In this document: positions 1 to 8,283 of the stretch, piece after piece | Numbering within the stretch: position 1 is the first letter of the stretch | Layout: every line of letters begins with the position of its first letter | NCBI GenBank assembly: GCA_964564415.1 | Contig: CAZMAV010000011.1 | Coordinates: forward strand, 62,001 to 126,000 | Length of the DNA stretch: 64,000 nt | Reading direction: 5' to 3' | From: JALEFZ01 sp964564415 | GTDB taxonomy: Bacteria > Bacteroidota > Bacteroidia > J057 | Program-made: the position numbers and the translations under genes | The notes under the pieces: generated by a model | Database searches by the model: none | Seen by the model: the letters and a program-made list of their open reading frames with translations, nothing else | What the model was told of the DNA's origin: nothing

Positions 1-1
1 A

Positions 2-94
2 AAGAAGGCCCAGCTTTCAGATGATATTATCTCTGTGGAAGAAGACATCTACAAGTCTCTGGACGTCGGCGAACTCGAGGACTTGCTGGCTTGA
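2..94 (+). CDS. C-terminal end of an unidentified protein (partial)
   Basis: An open frame enters from the left edge and stops with TGA at 92-94, giving about 30 residues that end in GELEDLLA. The piece is acidic and probably helical. It is too short to name a family. It converges on the cyclophilin gene, whose stop codon lies only 3 bases further on. The frame has no internal stop and acidic, protein-like composition, but nothing more can be said without the upstream sequence. Confidence 0.5.
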   Translation, partial: KKAQLSDDIISVEEDIYKSLDVGELEDLLA

Positions 95-97
95 TAA

Positions 98-871
98 TTA
101 CTTTTTGGCTTCTTTTTGAAGCTCCTTCCACTCTTTTTTGGATGTGTAATGCTCTCCGTATTCTTTTTCGATCTTCTTTTTTTGCATGACAATGACCTCC
201 ATCTGCATGGGGATGTCCTTAAGGGGGCGATTGATGCGGGGCTTGACCCGTTGACTGGCAATGGAGTCTATGACCTGAAGGCCGGAAATGACTTCACCAA
301 AGGCTGTATATCCTCCGTCCAACCAAGGAGATCCGCCCACTTCGGTATAAGCCTCCTTTTGTGCTTCCGTAAACTGAAACTCCGGTCGTTGTTGCATCAT
401 ACCATTTTCGAGCCGCTGGAGTTCGTCAGGACTGTATTTTTTCCCCTGTACGATGTAAAACTGAGAACCTGAAGATTCCCGTTCAGGATTGACACGGTCT
501 CCCAGCCTTGCAGCGGCCAGCACCCCTTTTTTATGAATAAAGGTATCTATGATCTCGGCCGGGAGGGTATAGCCCGGGCCACCCGTACCCGCCTTGCTCA
601 TGGTCTTGGGATCTTTGCTCAGGGGATCTCCTCCCTGAATCATAAAGTCTGCGATGACCCTGTGAAAGGTGGTGCTGTCGTAGAAACCCTCTCCGGTAAG
701 TTTGAGAAAATTAGCCCGGTGAATGGGGGTTTCAGTATACAGCCTTACGATCATGTCTCCATAGGAAGTGCTGATCTTGACCAGGCTGTCCTTTTTGTTG
801 TATTTTACTTTCTGGCTAAAGGCCGCAAAGGCCATCGTGATGCAAAGAATAAATAATATGATCTTTTTCAT
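98..871 (-). CDS. Periplasmic cyclophilin-type peptidylprolyl isomerase
   Basis: Likely catalyses cis/trans isomerisation of X-Pro bonds during folding of exported proteins. Residues 1-20 form a signal peptide ending in AFSQ. The cyclophilin domain spans about residues 30-225 and has the FHRVIADFMIQGGDP active-site block near residues 69-83 and the SGSQFYI block near 134-140. An insert of about 30 residues follows the second block, and the C-terminal tail is lysine-rich. At 257 aa it is longer than a minimal cyclophilin (about 165 aa) because of the signal peptide, insert and tail. It is transcribed alone, convergent with the partial gene at the left edge. The family assignment is secure; the client proteins are unknown. 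Confidence 0.93.
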   Translation of the reverse strand: MKKIILFILCITMAFAAFSQKVKYNKKDSLVKISTSYGDMIVRLYTETPIHRANFLKLTGEGFYDSTTFHRVIADFMIQGGDPLSKDPKTMSKAGTGGPGYTLPAEIIDTFIHKKGVLAAARLGDRVNPERESSGSQFYIVQGKKYSPDELQRLENGMMQQRPEFQFTEAQKEAYTEVGGSPWLDGGYTAFGEVISGLQVIDSIASQRVKPRINRPLKDIPMQMEVIVMQKKKIEKEYGEHYTSKKEWKELQKEAKK

Positions 872-945
872 TGTGGAAATTTTTCTGAATGTTTCAGATA
901 ATCAGGGATGAATATGAGTATCTTATGGGAAAAAAAATAATCATT

Positions 946-953
946 TATCTTTG
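946..953 (+). promoter_or_regulatory. Bacteroidota -7 promoter box
   Basis: TATCTTTG matches the Bacteroidota sigma-A -7 consensus TAnnTTTG exactly. It lies 18 bases before the ATG at 972, which predicts a leader of only about 12 bases. It also shows that the in-frame TTG at 951 cannot be the start codon. No clear TTG -33 element is visible. Confidence 0.6.
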
Positions 954-971
954 CTTTATAATTGGAAAAAA

Positions 972-1436
972 ATGAGGGTCAATTTTTGGATGCTTTGGGC
1001 TTTCTTCTTTCTCGCTCTTCAGGGCTGCTACCTTCCCGAGGAAGGCGCCCTTAGTCAAGAGACGAGGACAGAACTCAACTCTTTTGCGGCAAGTACTGCG
1101 GAGGTTCAAAAGAAGTATATCAAACTCATGGAGAAGATGGTCCTCCTGCTGGAAGAAGTGAGAGATATACCGGAGAATGACCTGGCCATGGATAGACTCA
1201 GGAAATTTTATGCCGATGACCAGTATGCCCTAAGGCAAATCAACCGGGAAATCAATGGTTGGTACCGCTTCGCCAGCGATGAGGATATCAGCTATTTTCT
1301 GACTGCCATACAGGCTGAGCCTAATGCCATCAAGCTACAATCTCTGATCCCAGCTACCCGACAGAGATTTTCTTACAACCTGGACTGGGAAAAGGAATGC
1401 AACCTTCTTCTTTCCTTTCTCAAGCTTCACCGCTGA
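972..1436 (+). CDS. Small lipoprotein of unknown function
   Basis: Predicted 154 aa lipoprotein. The hydrophobic signal MRVNFWMLWAFFFLALQGC ends in the lipobox LQGC, so the Cys near residue 19 would be lipidated and the protein anchored in a membrane. The mature part is mainly helical, with runs typical of a coiled coil or helical bundle, and contains no further Cys beyond one near the C-terminus. I do not recognise the family. The ATG at 972 is chosen because an in-frame TTG seven codons earlier lies inside the promoter box. It ends 3 bases before the convergent ABC exporter gene. Confidence 0.75.
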   Translation: MRVNFWMLWAFFFLALQGCYLPEEGALSQETRTELNSFAASTAEVQKKYIKLMEKMVLLLEEVRDIPENDLAMDRLRKFYADDQYALRQINREINGWYRFASDEDISYFLTAIQAEPNAIKLQSLIPATRQRFSYNLDWEKECNLLLSFLKLHR

Positions 1437-1439
1437 TAC

Positions 1440-3257
1440 TTATCCCTGACCACGATATAATTCCTGGTAGAGTCCTTTTTTTTCAAGTAATTCTCCATGG
1501 TTTCCCGATTGGGTGATTCGCCCTTCATTGAGTACCAGGATTTTGTCGGCGCGTATGATGGTTGAAAGTCGGTGGGCAATGATAATGGAGGTCCTGTCCT
1601 GAAGGAGATTCTGAAGCGCATCCTGGACAAATTTTTCGGATTGAGTATCCAGGTTGGAAGTGGCTTCATCCAGGATGAGAATTTCTGGATTCCTCATCAA
1701 AGCCCGTGCAATGGAAATACGCTGTCTTTGTCCTCCGGAAAGTTGGGTGCCGCGTTCACCGATAAGGGTGTCATAGCCCTTGGGTAGTTGGGCAATAAAA
1801 TCATGGGCATAGGCTTGTCTGGCAGCTTTTTCGACGGCCTTTCGGTCAGCTCCCTCCATTCCAAATGCAATGTTATTAAAGACGGTATCGTGAAAAAGTA
1901 TTCCCTCCTGATCCACCATTCCTAGTTGGGCTCGAAGATCTTCGATGCAGTAGTCTCGGATGTCCTTCCCATCCATGAAGATGACTCCTTCCTGTGGATC
2001 ATAAAAGCGAGCGATCAAGCTGGCCAGGGTAGACTTTCCCCCTCCTGATGGACCCACAAGGGCAAGGGTCTGTCCCTTTAATAATTCAAAGTTGATATCC
2101 CTGAGTACATACTCTTCTCCATAACGGAAATACACCCCTTGGAAGCATATATTTTTGCTGAAAGAAGACAATTTAATGGCTTGTTCCCGATTCGCGATTT
2201 GCGGATGACTATCGAAAACCGTCGAAATTCGCTCGAAAGCAGCGATTCCCCGTTGAACCTTTGTCAGGGCATTGGAAAATACCTTGATAGGAGAAAGAAA
2301 CTGGCTGAAGACCGCCACAAAGCCTAAAAACTCGGAGCGCTTCAATTGAGATTCCGAAGAGAGGATGAGGGTTCCCGCATAATAGATGATGGCACATATC
2401 ACCAGAATGCTAATGACCTCCGTAAGGGGAGAGGCCAATTCGCTTTTTCTTCTTATCCCAACTTGAAATCGGGTATAGGCCTCATTTTCTCTTTCAAAAG
2501 AATTCATGGCATATTCCTCTTTCTGAAAGGTTTTGATGATGCGGATACCCCCCAGGTATTCATCGATGAGGGCTACGAGTCGTCCCAGGGCTACCTGGCC
2601 TTCTTTGGTTTGGCGCTTGAGAGGTCCTCGAATCCGGCTGATGGCAAAGCCGGTAAGGGGGAGTACTACAAGGGTAAAGAGGGTCAGTTTCCACGAAATG
2701 AACAGCAGGGTGAAAAGAAAGACCACCATGGTAATTGGCTCCCTAAGCAGGGCCAACAAGGTGCCGATAACAGCTTCCCTGACGACATTGACATCGCTGA
2801 GAAGTATATTGATGAGGTCCCCCTTTTTTCTCATGGTAAAATAAGCCAAATCCTGGATCATCAGATGGCCAAAGAGTTTATCCCTCAATTGCTTCATGAT
2901 TCCCTGTTCAAAAGGAGCCATAAAATAAGAGCTCAGGTATTTGGCAATGTTTTTTAGAATAATGCTGAAGACCAAAAATGCGCTAAAGTAAACCAGCATT
3001 TGCTGGGCCCCCAGTTGGTCGATGGCCTGTCCCAGAAAATAATATCCATAAGCCTTTAGAGCAGTAGTGTCGTACCAGACAAAGGGGAAATCAGGACGGG
3101 CAAAACTATCTTCTTGAAACAGAATTTCCAGGAAGGGGATGATAGCGACCAAAGAAACAGCATTGAAAAGGGTGTAGATGATCAGGCACAACAGCGAAAT
3201 CATCCCCATACCAAAATAGGGTTTCCCAAAGCCAATGATTCGAAAATATGTTTGCAT
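1440..3257 (-). CDS. MsbA-like ABC exporter, fused membrane and ATPase domains
   Basis: A 605 aa half-transporter that should work as a homodimer, exporting lipid A core, other lipids or drugs across the inner membrane. Residues 1-320 hold about six transmembrane helices. Residues 365-600 form the ATPase with Walker A (VGPSGGGKSTL), signature LSGGQRQR, Walker B (ILILDEATSNLD) and the switch His in IIAHRLST. Order and length match MsbA/LmrA-type exporters. Stand-alone lipid A core flippases in Bacteroidota look like this, but the substrate cannot be read from sequence. It is divergent from rbfA, with 78 bases between the starts. Confidence 0.9.
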   Translation of the reverse strand: MQTYFRIIGFGKPYFGMGMISLLCLIIYTLFNAVSLVAIIPFLEILFQEDSFARPDFPFVWYDTTALKAYGYYFLGQAIDQLGAQQMLVYFSAFLVFSIILKNIAKYLSSYFMAPFEQGIMKQLRDKLFGHLMIQDLAYFTMRKKGDLINILLSDVNVVREAVIGTLLALLREPITMVVFLFTLLFISWKLTLFTLVVLPLTGFAISRIRGPLKRQTKEGQVALGRLVALIDEYLGGIRIIKTFQKEEYAMNSFERENEAYTRFQVGIRRKSELASPLTEVISILVICAIIYYAGTLILSSESQLKRSEFLGFVAVFSQFLSPIKVFSNALTKVQRGIAAFERISTVFDSHPQIANREQAIKLSSFSKNICFQGVYFRYGEEYVLRDINFELLKGQTLALVGPSGGGKSTLASLIARFYDPQEGVIFMDGKDIRDYCIEDLRAQLGMVDQEGILFHDTVFNNIAFGMEGADRKAVEKAARQAYAHDFIAQLPKGYDTLIGERGTQLSGGQRQRISIARALMRNPEILILDEATSNLDTQSEKFVQDALQNLLQDRTSIIIAHRLSTIIRADKILVLNEGRITQSGNHGELLEKKGLYQELYRGQG

Positions 3258-3261
3258 TTTG

Positions 3262-3307
3262 TACCTTCGTTTGTCGCCGGGTGATCCATCGAGAATCTAC
3301 GAAGGTA
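3262..3307. promoter_or_regulatory. Inverted TACCTTCGT repeat between divergent genes
   Basis: TACCTTCGT at 3262-3270 is repeated in inverted form as ACGAAGGTA at 3299-3307. Each copy resembles a -7 box (TAnnTTTG with one mismatch), and the two read toward each other, so transcription for rbfA and for the ABC exporter would overlap in this gap. It could instead be a two-site operator. No experimental support can be seen here. Confidence 0.35.
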
Positions 3308-3335
3308 ATTAAATTATCAAAGAATAAGGCTGCAA

Positions 3336-3722
3336 ATGGCAGAATCCAAGGTACAGAAGAAACTGAGCAAGTTGATCCAGCAGGAGCTTTCAGAATTGCT
3401 CCAACAGAAGCACGTTTACATGAATGGAATCATGACTACTGTAAGTCAGGTCAAGGTTCCAGCCGACCTCAGCCTGGCCAAGGTCTACGTTGCCATTTTT
3501 CCAGATACCAAACTGGAAGAAGCCGTTTTTCTTTTTAATGAAAATGCCTGGGAAATACGAAAAAGCTTGGCAGCCAGGATTAAAAATAAGATCAGAAAGG
3601 TTCCCGAATTAAGGTTTTATGAAGATGACTCCTATAAGGAGGCCGATCGCATTAATCGTTTGATTGACAAGATCAGCAAGGAAGACAAAGAGAAGGGAGA
3701 CAGCGACAAGGAAGAAGGATGA
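3336..3722 (+). CDS. rbfA: 30S ribosome-binding factor RbfA
   Basis: 128 aa, the normal length for RbfA, a late 16S rRNA maturation factor that binds the 30S subunit and is also a cold-shock factor. The KH-like fold is indicated by the N-terminal helix with KKLSKLIQQELSELL, the central strand region with VKVPADLSLAKVYVAIFP, and the closing segment VPELRFYEDDSYKEADRI. A short charged tail (KEDKEKGDSDKEEG) follows. The ATG at 3336 is the first in frame and gives a standard N-terminus. The stop overlaps the next start as ATGA at 3719-3722, so translation is probably coupled to the permease gene. Confidence 0.95.
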   Translation: MAESKVQKKLSKLIQQELSELLQQKHVYMNGIMTTVSQVKVPADLSLAKVYVAIFPDTKLEEAVFLFNENAWEIRKSLAARIKNKIRKVPELRFYEDDSYKEADRINRLIDKISKEDKEKGDSDKEEG

Positions 3723-4951
3723 ATATTTCCAATAAAATTGCCAGGAGGTATCTCTTTTCTAAAAAATCCTCCAATTCTATCAACATTATCATATGGGTGA
3801 GCATTACGGGAATCGCCGTAGGTACTGCTGCCTTGATTTTGGTGCTTTCTGTTTTCAACGGGCTTACCGGCTTTATCGAAGACCTATTTGCTGCCATTGA
3901 TCCCGACCTCAAGATCGTGGCAGCGGAGGGAAAATTCTTAGAACCTTCTGAGCAGCTTTACGGGAAATTCATGGCTGACCCCGAGGTCATGTCTGTAACC
4001 CTGACCCTGGAAGACAGGGTTTGGCTACAATTTGTAGATAATCAAAGTCTGGCTGTTCTTAAAGGCATCGAATCGGACTTTAACCAGGTCAACCCTCTCG
4101 ATTCTTTCGTTTACAGAGGGTATTTTACTCCCCTCTCCAGGCGGGGCTATCCTCAGGTAGTCATGGGCTCCATCATCGCCAGCCGTTTGAATGCAGATAT
4201 TGAAAATGAAAAGCAGGCGGTCAACATGTTTTATGTCCCGGAGGATGTTCGTGGCTTCCAAATGGCCTCTTCGATTCAGACTATTCCCATCCTGCCTTCA
4301 GGATATTTTGATGTGCAGAAAGAATATAATGAAAAGTATATTTTCGGGGATATTGAGTTTGTGCGCAAGGCTTTTAAGGTGGGCAATAAGGTATCAGCCT
4401 ATGAAATCAAACTTACCGACCTCAAAAGGGCAGGCAGGGTAAAGAAGCGTTTGGAAGAAGAATTAGGGCAGGAGTTTGAAATACTTACCTGGTACGAGCA
4501 GCACAAAACCCTTTATCGGGTCATGAAAAATGAAAAGTACATCAGTTACCTGATTTTATTTTTGATCAATTCCCTGCTGGCCATCAACATTGTAGGTAGT
4601 CTTTCGATGATTGTACTAGAAAAGAGCCGAGATATTTCCATTTTAAAATCCCTGGGTGCTACCAGCAGTTTCATTAGGTCCACCTTTTTCCGAACGGGAC
4701 TTTGGGTAGGTGCCTTTGGAGGAGGGATAGGGGTGATCATCGCCCTGATCTTGGGGCTGGGTCAGAAATACCTGGGCTTCGTCCAACTACAAGGAGGAGA
4801 CAGTTTCAGGGTAAAGGCCTTCCCCATTGACCTGCAATGGGGAGACTTCGTCCTGGTCGGTGGGACCGTGCTGCTGCTTGCGGCTCTAGCTTCTCTTTAT
4901 CCATCCTACCAGGCCTCCAAAATCAGTACTGTGGAGGGGCTTAGGGAATAG
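3719..4951 (+). CDS. LolC/LolE-like ABC transporter permease
   Basis: 410 aa inner-membrane protein of the FtsX/MacB_PCD type. It has one N-terminal membrane helix (about residues 22-50), a large periplasmic domain (about 50-270) and three C-terminal membrane helices (about 275-405). The start MNISNKIARRYLFSKK resembles the N-terminus of LolC/LolE, which with the ATPase LolD release lipoproteins from the inner membrane. No ATPase gene is adjacent. It overlaps rbfA by four bases, an arrangement I recall from other Bacteroidota. Lipoprotein export is the best guess; another exported substrate is possible. Confidence 0.85.
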   Translation: MNISNKIARRYLFSKKSSNSINIIIWVSITGIAVGTAALILVLSVFNGLTGFIEDLFAAIDPDLKIVAAEGKFLEPSEQLYGKFMADPEVMSVTLTLEDRVWLQFVDNQSLAVLKGIESDFNQVNPLDSFVYRGYFTPLSRRGYPQVVMGSIIASRLNADIENEKQAVNMFYVPEDVRGFQMASSIQTIPILPSGYFDVQKEYNEKYIFGDIEFVRKAFKVGNKVSAYEIKLTDLKRAGRVKKRLEEELGQEFEILTWYEQHKTLYRVMKNEKYISYLILFLINSLLAINIVGSLSMIVLEKSRDISILKSLGATSSFIRSTFFRTGLWVGAFGGGIGVIIALILGLGQKYLGFVQLQGGDSFRVKAFPIDLQWGDFVLVGGTVLLLAALASLYPSYQASKISTVEGLRE

Positions 4952-4963
4952 AAATTCAGTCGC

Positions 4964-5806
4964 TTAATTTTTTTCTACATAACGGGGCTTTCCTTCCGAC
5001 TGTGCCTTGATCTGATCTAGGTTGCGGGTGTAGATCATAGCCACCAGACCGGGAAAAATCCTGTAAATGATATTCAAGGCCTTCCCCATTAGGCTTAGGG
5101 TCAGGCTTTTTTTCTTCTTAAGAATCATATTTGCCACCGCTTCGGCTACCTGTTCGGGACTTTGCTTTTTGATTCCCTTTCGATTTTCCAGGTATATGCG
5201 ATTTCCGTCGGAGTCCAGGATGACCTTTTTGGGATCATTCTCGGTAAAACCAACATAAGCTATGCCTACGTGAAGGCCCTTGTCCTTGTTTTCTATTCGC
5301 AATGACTGAGAAAAGGCAGATAGCGCTTTTTTGGAACTGCTGTAGATCGAATTGTATGGGATTCCAAAAAAGGAAGCGATGCTAGAGATGAAAATCACAC
5401 TGCCTTTTTGCAGGTGGAGGTAAGGGAGAGCGGCCTTGGTAGGAAAAACAGATCCGAGCACATTGACCTTGAGGACCTGTTCGAACACCTCAGGAGACAT
5501 TTGATGCACGGCTCCTCTGGTAGCTATTCCGGCGTTGTTAATGAGAATATCAAGCTTACCGTAGCGATCTATGCACTGGGCAATCATATCTTCTACCTCC
5601 TTCCATTGGCTTACATCTGCGGCGATGGCGAAGACATCCAGCCCTGCTTCTTCCAATTCCTGGCGGCTGGCCTCTAGCTTCTGAGCATTTCGGGCATTGA
5701 GGACTACTTTGGCACCCTGTTTTCCAAAATGATAAGCCATGGCTTTTCCGATGCCCATGCTTGATCCTGTGATGAGGACGACTTTAGCTTCAAATGCTTG
5801 TTTCAT
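4964..5806 (-). CDS. Short-chain dehydrogenase/reductase
   Basis: 280 aa NAD(P)-dependent oxidoreductase of the classical SDR family. It shows the cofactor loop TGSSMGIG near residues 11-18, NNAG around residue 90, and the catalytic Ser in SSIAS with YSSSKKA (Tyr and Lys) near residues 143-167. The C-terminal 60 residues are hydrophobic and basic, with IIYRIFPGLVAMIYTRN suggesting membrane association. The start at 5806 is preferred over an in-frame codon at 5836 because it forms an ATGA overlap with the stop of the upstream epimerase gene, making a two-gene operon. The substrate is unknown. Confidence 0.9.
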   Translation of the reverse strand: MKQAFEAKVVLITGSSMGIGKAMAYHFGKQGAKVVLNARNAQKLEASRQELEEAGLDVFAIAADVSQWKEVEDMIAQCIDRYGKLDILINNAGIATRGAVHQMSPEVFEQVLKVNVLGSVFPTKAALPYLHLQKGSVIFISSIASFFGIPYNSIYSSSKKALSAFSQSLRIENKDKGLHVGIAYVGFTENDPKKVILDSDGNRIYLENRKGIKKQSPEQVAEAVANMILKKKKSLTLSLMGKALNIIYRIFPGLVAMIYTRNLDQIKAQSEGKPRYVEKN

Positions 5807-6795
5807 TGCTTGATATATCCATTTTCTTTGAACCAATCAAAGGCATCTTTGACTGCCACTTCGAGGGGAGTCTGTGGGAGGTCCAACTCTTTGACTGCTT
5901 TCTCCGGGGAAAAATAATGCCCATCACAGGAAATCCAGGCCATCTGATAGGAGACGATCGGAGCCTTGCGGGATAGGTTGCTCACCATAGATGCCATTCT
6001 TCCTGTAAACTTGACTAAGGGGCCAGGAATTGGAATAGAAGGCATGGGTTTGTCGATGACCTTGGCAATGATCTCGAAGGCCTCTTTGAAACTCAGATTC
6101 TGGTGGCCTAAGATGTAGGATTCTCCATTTCTGCCCATGGTCAGGGCATTTGCGATGGCTACGGCTACATCCTTTACATATACCCAGTTCTTTCCGCCGG
6201 GGCTATAACCCGGAGTTTTTTGCTCGTATAAGCCCAAAATTACCTTGCCAGCGTTAGGTTTGGAATCATAAGGTCCAATCATGAAGGTTGGATTTACAAT
6301 TATGGCAGGGAGTCCGCGTTCTTTGACCGCCTTTTCCACCCGCTTCTGTCCCTCTCGCTTGGTATCTATGTAATCCACTCCGTATTGGGCAGAGCGATAA
6401 GGGCTATCTTCCTTACCCGGATTTTCCTTTTCTCCAAATCCAAAGGAAGAAGCACTGCCTACATGGATCATTCTTTTTACACCATGATGCAGGGCTGCAT
6501 CAATGACATTTTCTGTACCTTCTACATTGACTTTGTGGTAAATTTCACCCCTGGTAGGCCAGACATTGGTGAGAGCGGCTACATGAATGAGGTATTCGCA
6601 GCCTTCAAGGGCCATGATGAGGCTTTCCTTATCAAGCAAATTGCCTTCTCTACGCTCGATAGGCAATCCCTCAAGGGTTGGGTTGGACCTGCCTTTTTCG
6701 ATAAAAGCCCTTACTTCATGATTTCGGTGGAGGAGTTCGCGGATAAGATTGGACCCCAGCATACCATCCGCACCTGTAACGAGAATTTTTGACAT
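5803..6795 (-). CDS. NAD-dependent epimerase/dehydratase family protein
   Basis: 330 aa extended SDR with the N-terminal cofactor motif TGADGMLGSNL (residues 7-17). The family Tyr-xxx-Lys is present as YIDTKREGQ near residues 141-149. It resembles dihydroflavonol-4-reductase or 3-beta-hydroxysteroid dehydrogenase-like proteins. It is the first gene of a pair with the classical SDR, which its stop codon overlaps as ATGA. The pair may modify one lipid or isoprenoid substrate in two steps, but that is inference from the overlap only. Confidence 0.88.
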   Translation of the reverse strand: MSKILVTGADGMLGSNLIRELLHRNHEVRAFIEKGRSNPTLEGLPIERREGNLLDKESLIMALEGCEYLIHVAALTNVWPTRGEIYHKVNVEGTENVIDAALHHGVKRMIHVGSASSFGFGEKENPGKEDSPYRSAQYGVDYIDTKREGQKRVEKAVKERGLPAIIVNPTFMIGPYDSKPNAGKVILGLYEQKTPGYSPGGKNWVYVKDVAVAIANALTMGRNGESYILGHQNLSFKEAFEIIAKVIDKPMPSIPIPGPLVKFTGRMASMVSNLSRKAPIVSYQMAWISCDGHYFSPEKAVKELDLPQTPLEVAVKDAFDWFKENGYIKQ

Positions 6796-6860
6796 AAATC
6801 CAGCCTGGTATAATGATTAACAGGCAATGATACAAAAATCATTTCGATCTCTAAAAAGAA

Positions 6861-7499
6861 TCAGGATTCACTTACCATGGAAGTATTGATGGCATAAAGG
6901 ATGACTTCTGCAGCCCGGGTCACACCCAGTTTCTTCATGATATTCTTACGGTGGGTATAGATGGTATGTACACTTAGGGATAATTCAGCGGCCATGTCCT
7001 GGGTACTCTTCCCTTCAGCCATGAGCTGTACGATCTGGGACTCTCTGTCTGTGAGGCGAGTAGGATCACAGGAGGTATCTCGGTTTCGGTCCAGAATAAT
7101 GTCCAGAACCTTGCCGCAAAAAAACTTATCTCTCTTGGAAGCTGCGTGGATGGCGCTGAGAATTTCGGACTTATCGCATTCTTTCAGTAAAAAACCAGTC
7201 ACCCCATACTCCAGAACCGTCAGTACCTCCTCCCGGTGAATCTCCGAAGTGATGACCAGAAATTTGACATCTGGATACTGCTCCGACACAAAGCGGATGT
7301 CATCTATAGAAAAAAAGCTGGCAGAACTATAATCAATAACGAGAAGATCAGGGGTAGAAAGCTGAATCTTAGCCCTCAGTTCCTCAGATCGGCCCGATTC
7401 TCCTACGATCTGAATATGATCGAAATCTGAGATCACAGATTTGATTCCCTCCCTTACCAAAAAGGCCGAGTCAGCTAAAAATATATTTATGGGCTGCAT
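6861..7499 (-). CDS. NarL/FixJ-type response regulator (orphan)
   Basis: 212 aa two-domain transcription factor. The receiver domain (about residues 1-120) has the phospho-acceptor Asp in LLVIDYS, the Lys in FLLKEC, and ADSAF where most relatives have two adjacent acidic residues. The LuxR helix-turn-helix (about 145-205) is clear, with LTDRESQIVQLMAEGKS and HTIYTHRKNIMKKLGV. The ATG at 7499 is used; a TTG two codons earlier is weaker. No histidine kinase is nearby, so the partner kinase is encoded elsewhere or activation is non-canonical. A perfect -7 box lies upstream at 7592-7599. Confidence 0.92.
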   Translation of the reverse strand: MQPINIFLADSAFLVREGIKSVISDFDHIQIVGESGRSEELRAKIQLSTPDLLVIDYSSASFFSIDDIRFVSEQYPDVKFLVITSEIHREEVLTVLEYGVTGFLLKECDKSEILSAIHAASKRDKFFCGKVLDIILDRNRDTSCDPTRLTDRESQIVQLMAEGKSTQDMAAELSLSVHTIYTHRKNIMKKLGVTRAAEVILYAINTSMVSES

Positions 7500-7778
7500 C
7501 TGCAAAGTGAGTTGATCTCTTCAAAACAATGTTAGCGGTTATTTAGATTTAATCCAAATAAACCTTCGCTTTTTGAAACATGCCGAACACCCAAAGGTAA
7601 GGGATTGTTTAGCTTTAACGGATGATCTTTTCAGAAGAAATCATAATTTCTATTTCAATTTATGCTAAAAGGCGATATGTAACTCGTAAAATCAAGTAGC
7701 CTGTAAAGCTGGTCTTGATTCATTATTTTAATTAGTTTTAGCCCTACTTGCCCAAGATAGAGGTTCAAGAGATGAATC
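7500..7778. other. Divergent intergenic region
   Basis: 279 bases between the response regulator and the membrane-protein gene. Apart from the minus-strand -7 box at 7592-7599, I see no RNA gene, hairpin or repeat. It is AT-rich, as expected for a divergent promoter region. Confidence 0.5.
7592..7599 (-). promoter_or_regulatory. -7 promoter box for the response regulator
   Basis: On the minus strand this reads TACCTTTG, an exact TAnnTTTG match about 93 bases before the start at 7499. No good -33 TTG is seen. The predicted leader is about 85 bases, longer than for most genes here. Confidence 0.45.
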
Positions 7779-8282
7779 ATGAGTAGGGAAATTGCCATTT
7801 TTGACTCAGAGCGAAGCTTCGTTTTGTTTCTCGCTAATTTAATGCTGTTTGTCGGGGGTTTCACCCTAGCTTGGGTTCTCCTTTGTCGGATTAGCGGAGC
7901 CGCCATCTGTGAGGGTACTTTTATACCTGTATTTGGAGGCATAGAATTCATAAGAAAAGAATTGGCTCTCTTCAATCTTCCTCTGGCCCTGATCATTCTG
8001 GGTATTGGTTTGCGCCTATTTTCTATTTTTGGGTGGTTGACCTGTATTGCCCTTGGAGCCGTGCTGCTATTTAGCTTTTCCTATCTCTTTTACTTGATGA
8101 ACAACAGCCTTCCAATTTTCATGGAACAGGCTACGCAAAATGGATTTTCCCTTTCTGGCCATCCCATTGTCGAGTCTATGTACATCAATGCCATCTTGGC
8201 TTTGATTAGCTTTTTCTTTTTGCTTTACCTTTCTCTCCCAGGCACCAGGTATCTTTATTTCCAGTCTCAACAAAGTAATTGA
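7779..8282 (+). CDS. Small integral membrane protein, unknown
   Basis: 167 aa with four hydrophobic segments at roughly residues 14-36, 67-100 (probably two helices) and 133-157. No conserved catalytic motif is recognisable. The stop at 8280-8282 is one base before the rpe start, so the two genes are almost certainly co-transcribed. Nothing links it functionally to pentose phosphates. Strong hydrophobic periodicity and tight spacing support it as a real gene. Confidence 0.75.
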   Translation: MSREIAIFDSERSFVLFLANLMLFVGGFTLAWVLLCRISGAAICEGTFIPVFGGIEFIRKELALFNLPLALIILGIGLRLFSIFGWLTCIALGAVLLFSFSYLFYLMNNSLPIFMEQATQNGFSLSGHPIVESMYINAILALISFFFLLYLSLPGTRYLYFQSQQSN

Positions 8283-8283
8283 C

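Noticed and set aside
20..871. Plus-strand open frames over the cyclophilin gene (for example 116-472 and 533-856)
   Set aside because: They lie antisense to the cyclophilin coding sequence, which has clear family motifs and a signal peptide.
951..971. TTG at 951 as start of the lipoprotein gene
   Set aside because: It overlaps the TATCTTTG promoter box; the ATG at 972 gives a normal lipoprotein signal.
2346..2957. A 203-codon plus-strand frame inside the ABC exporter gene
   Set aside because: It is the antisense shadow of a confident exporter gene, with no recognisable domain.
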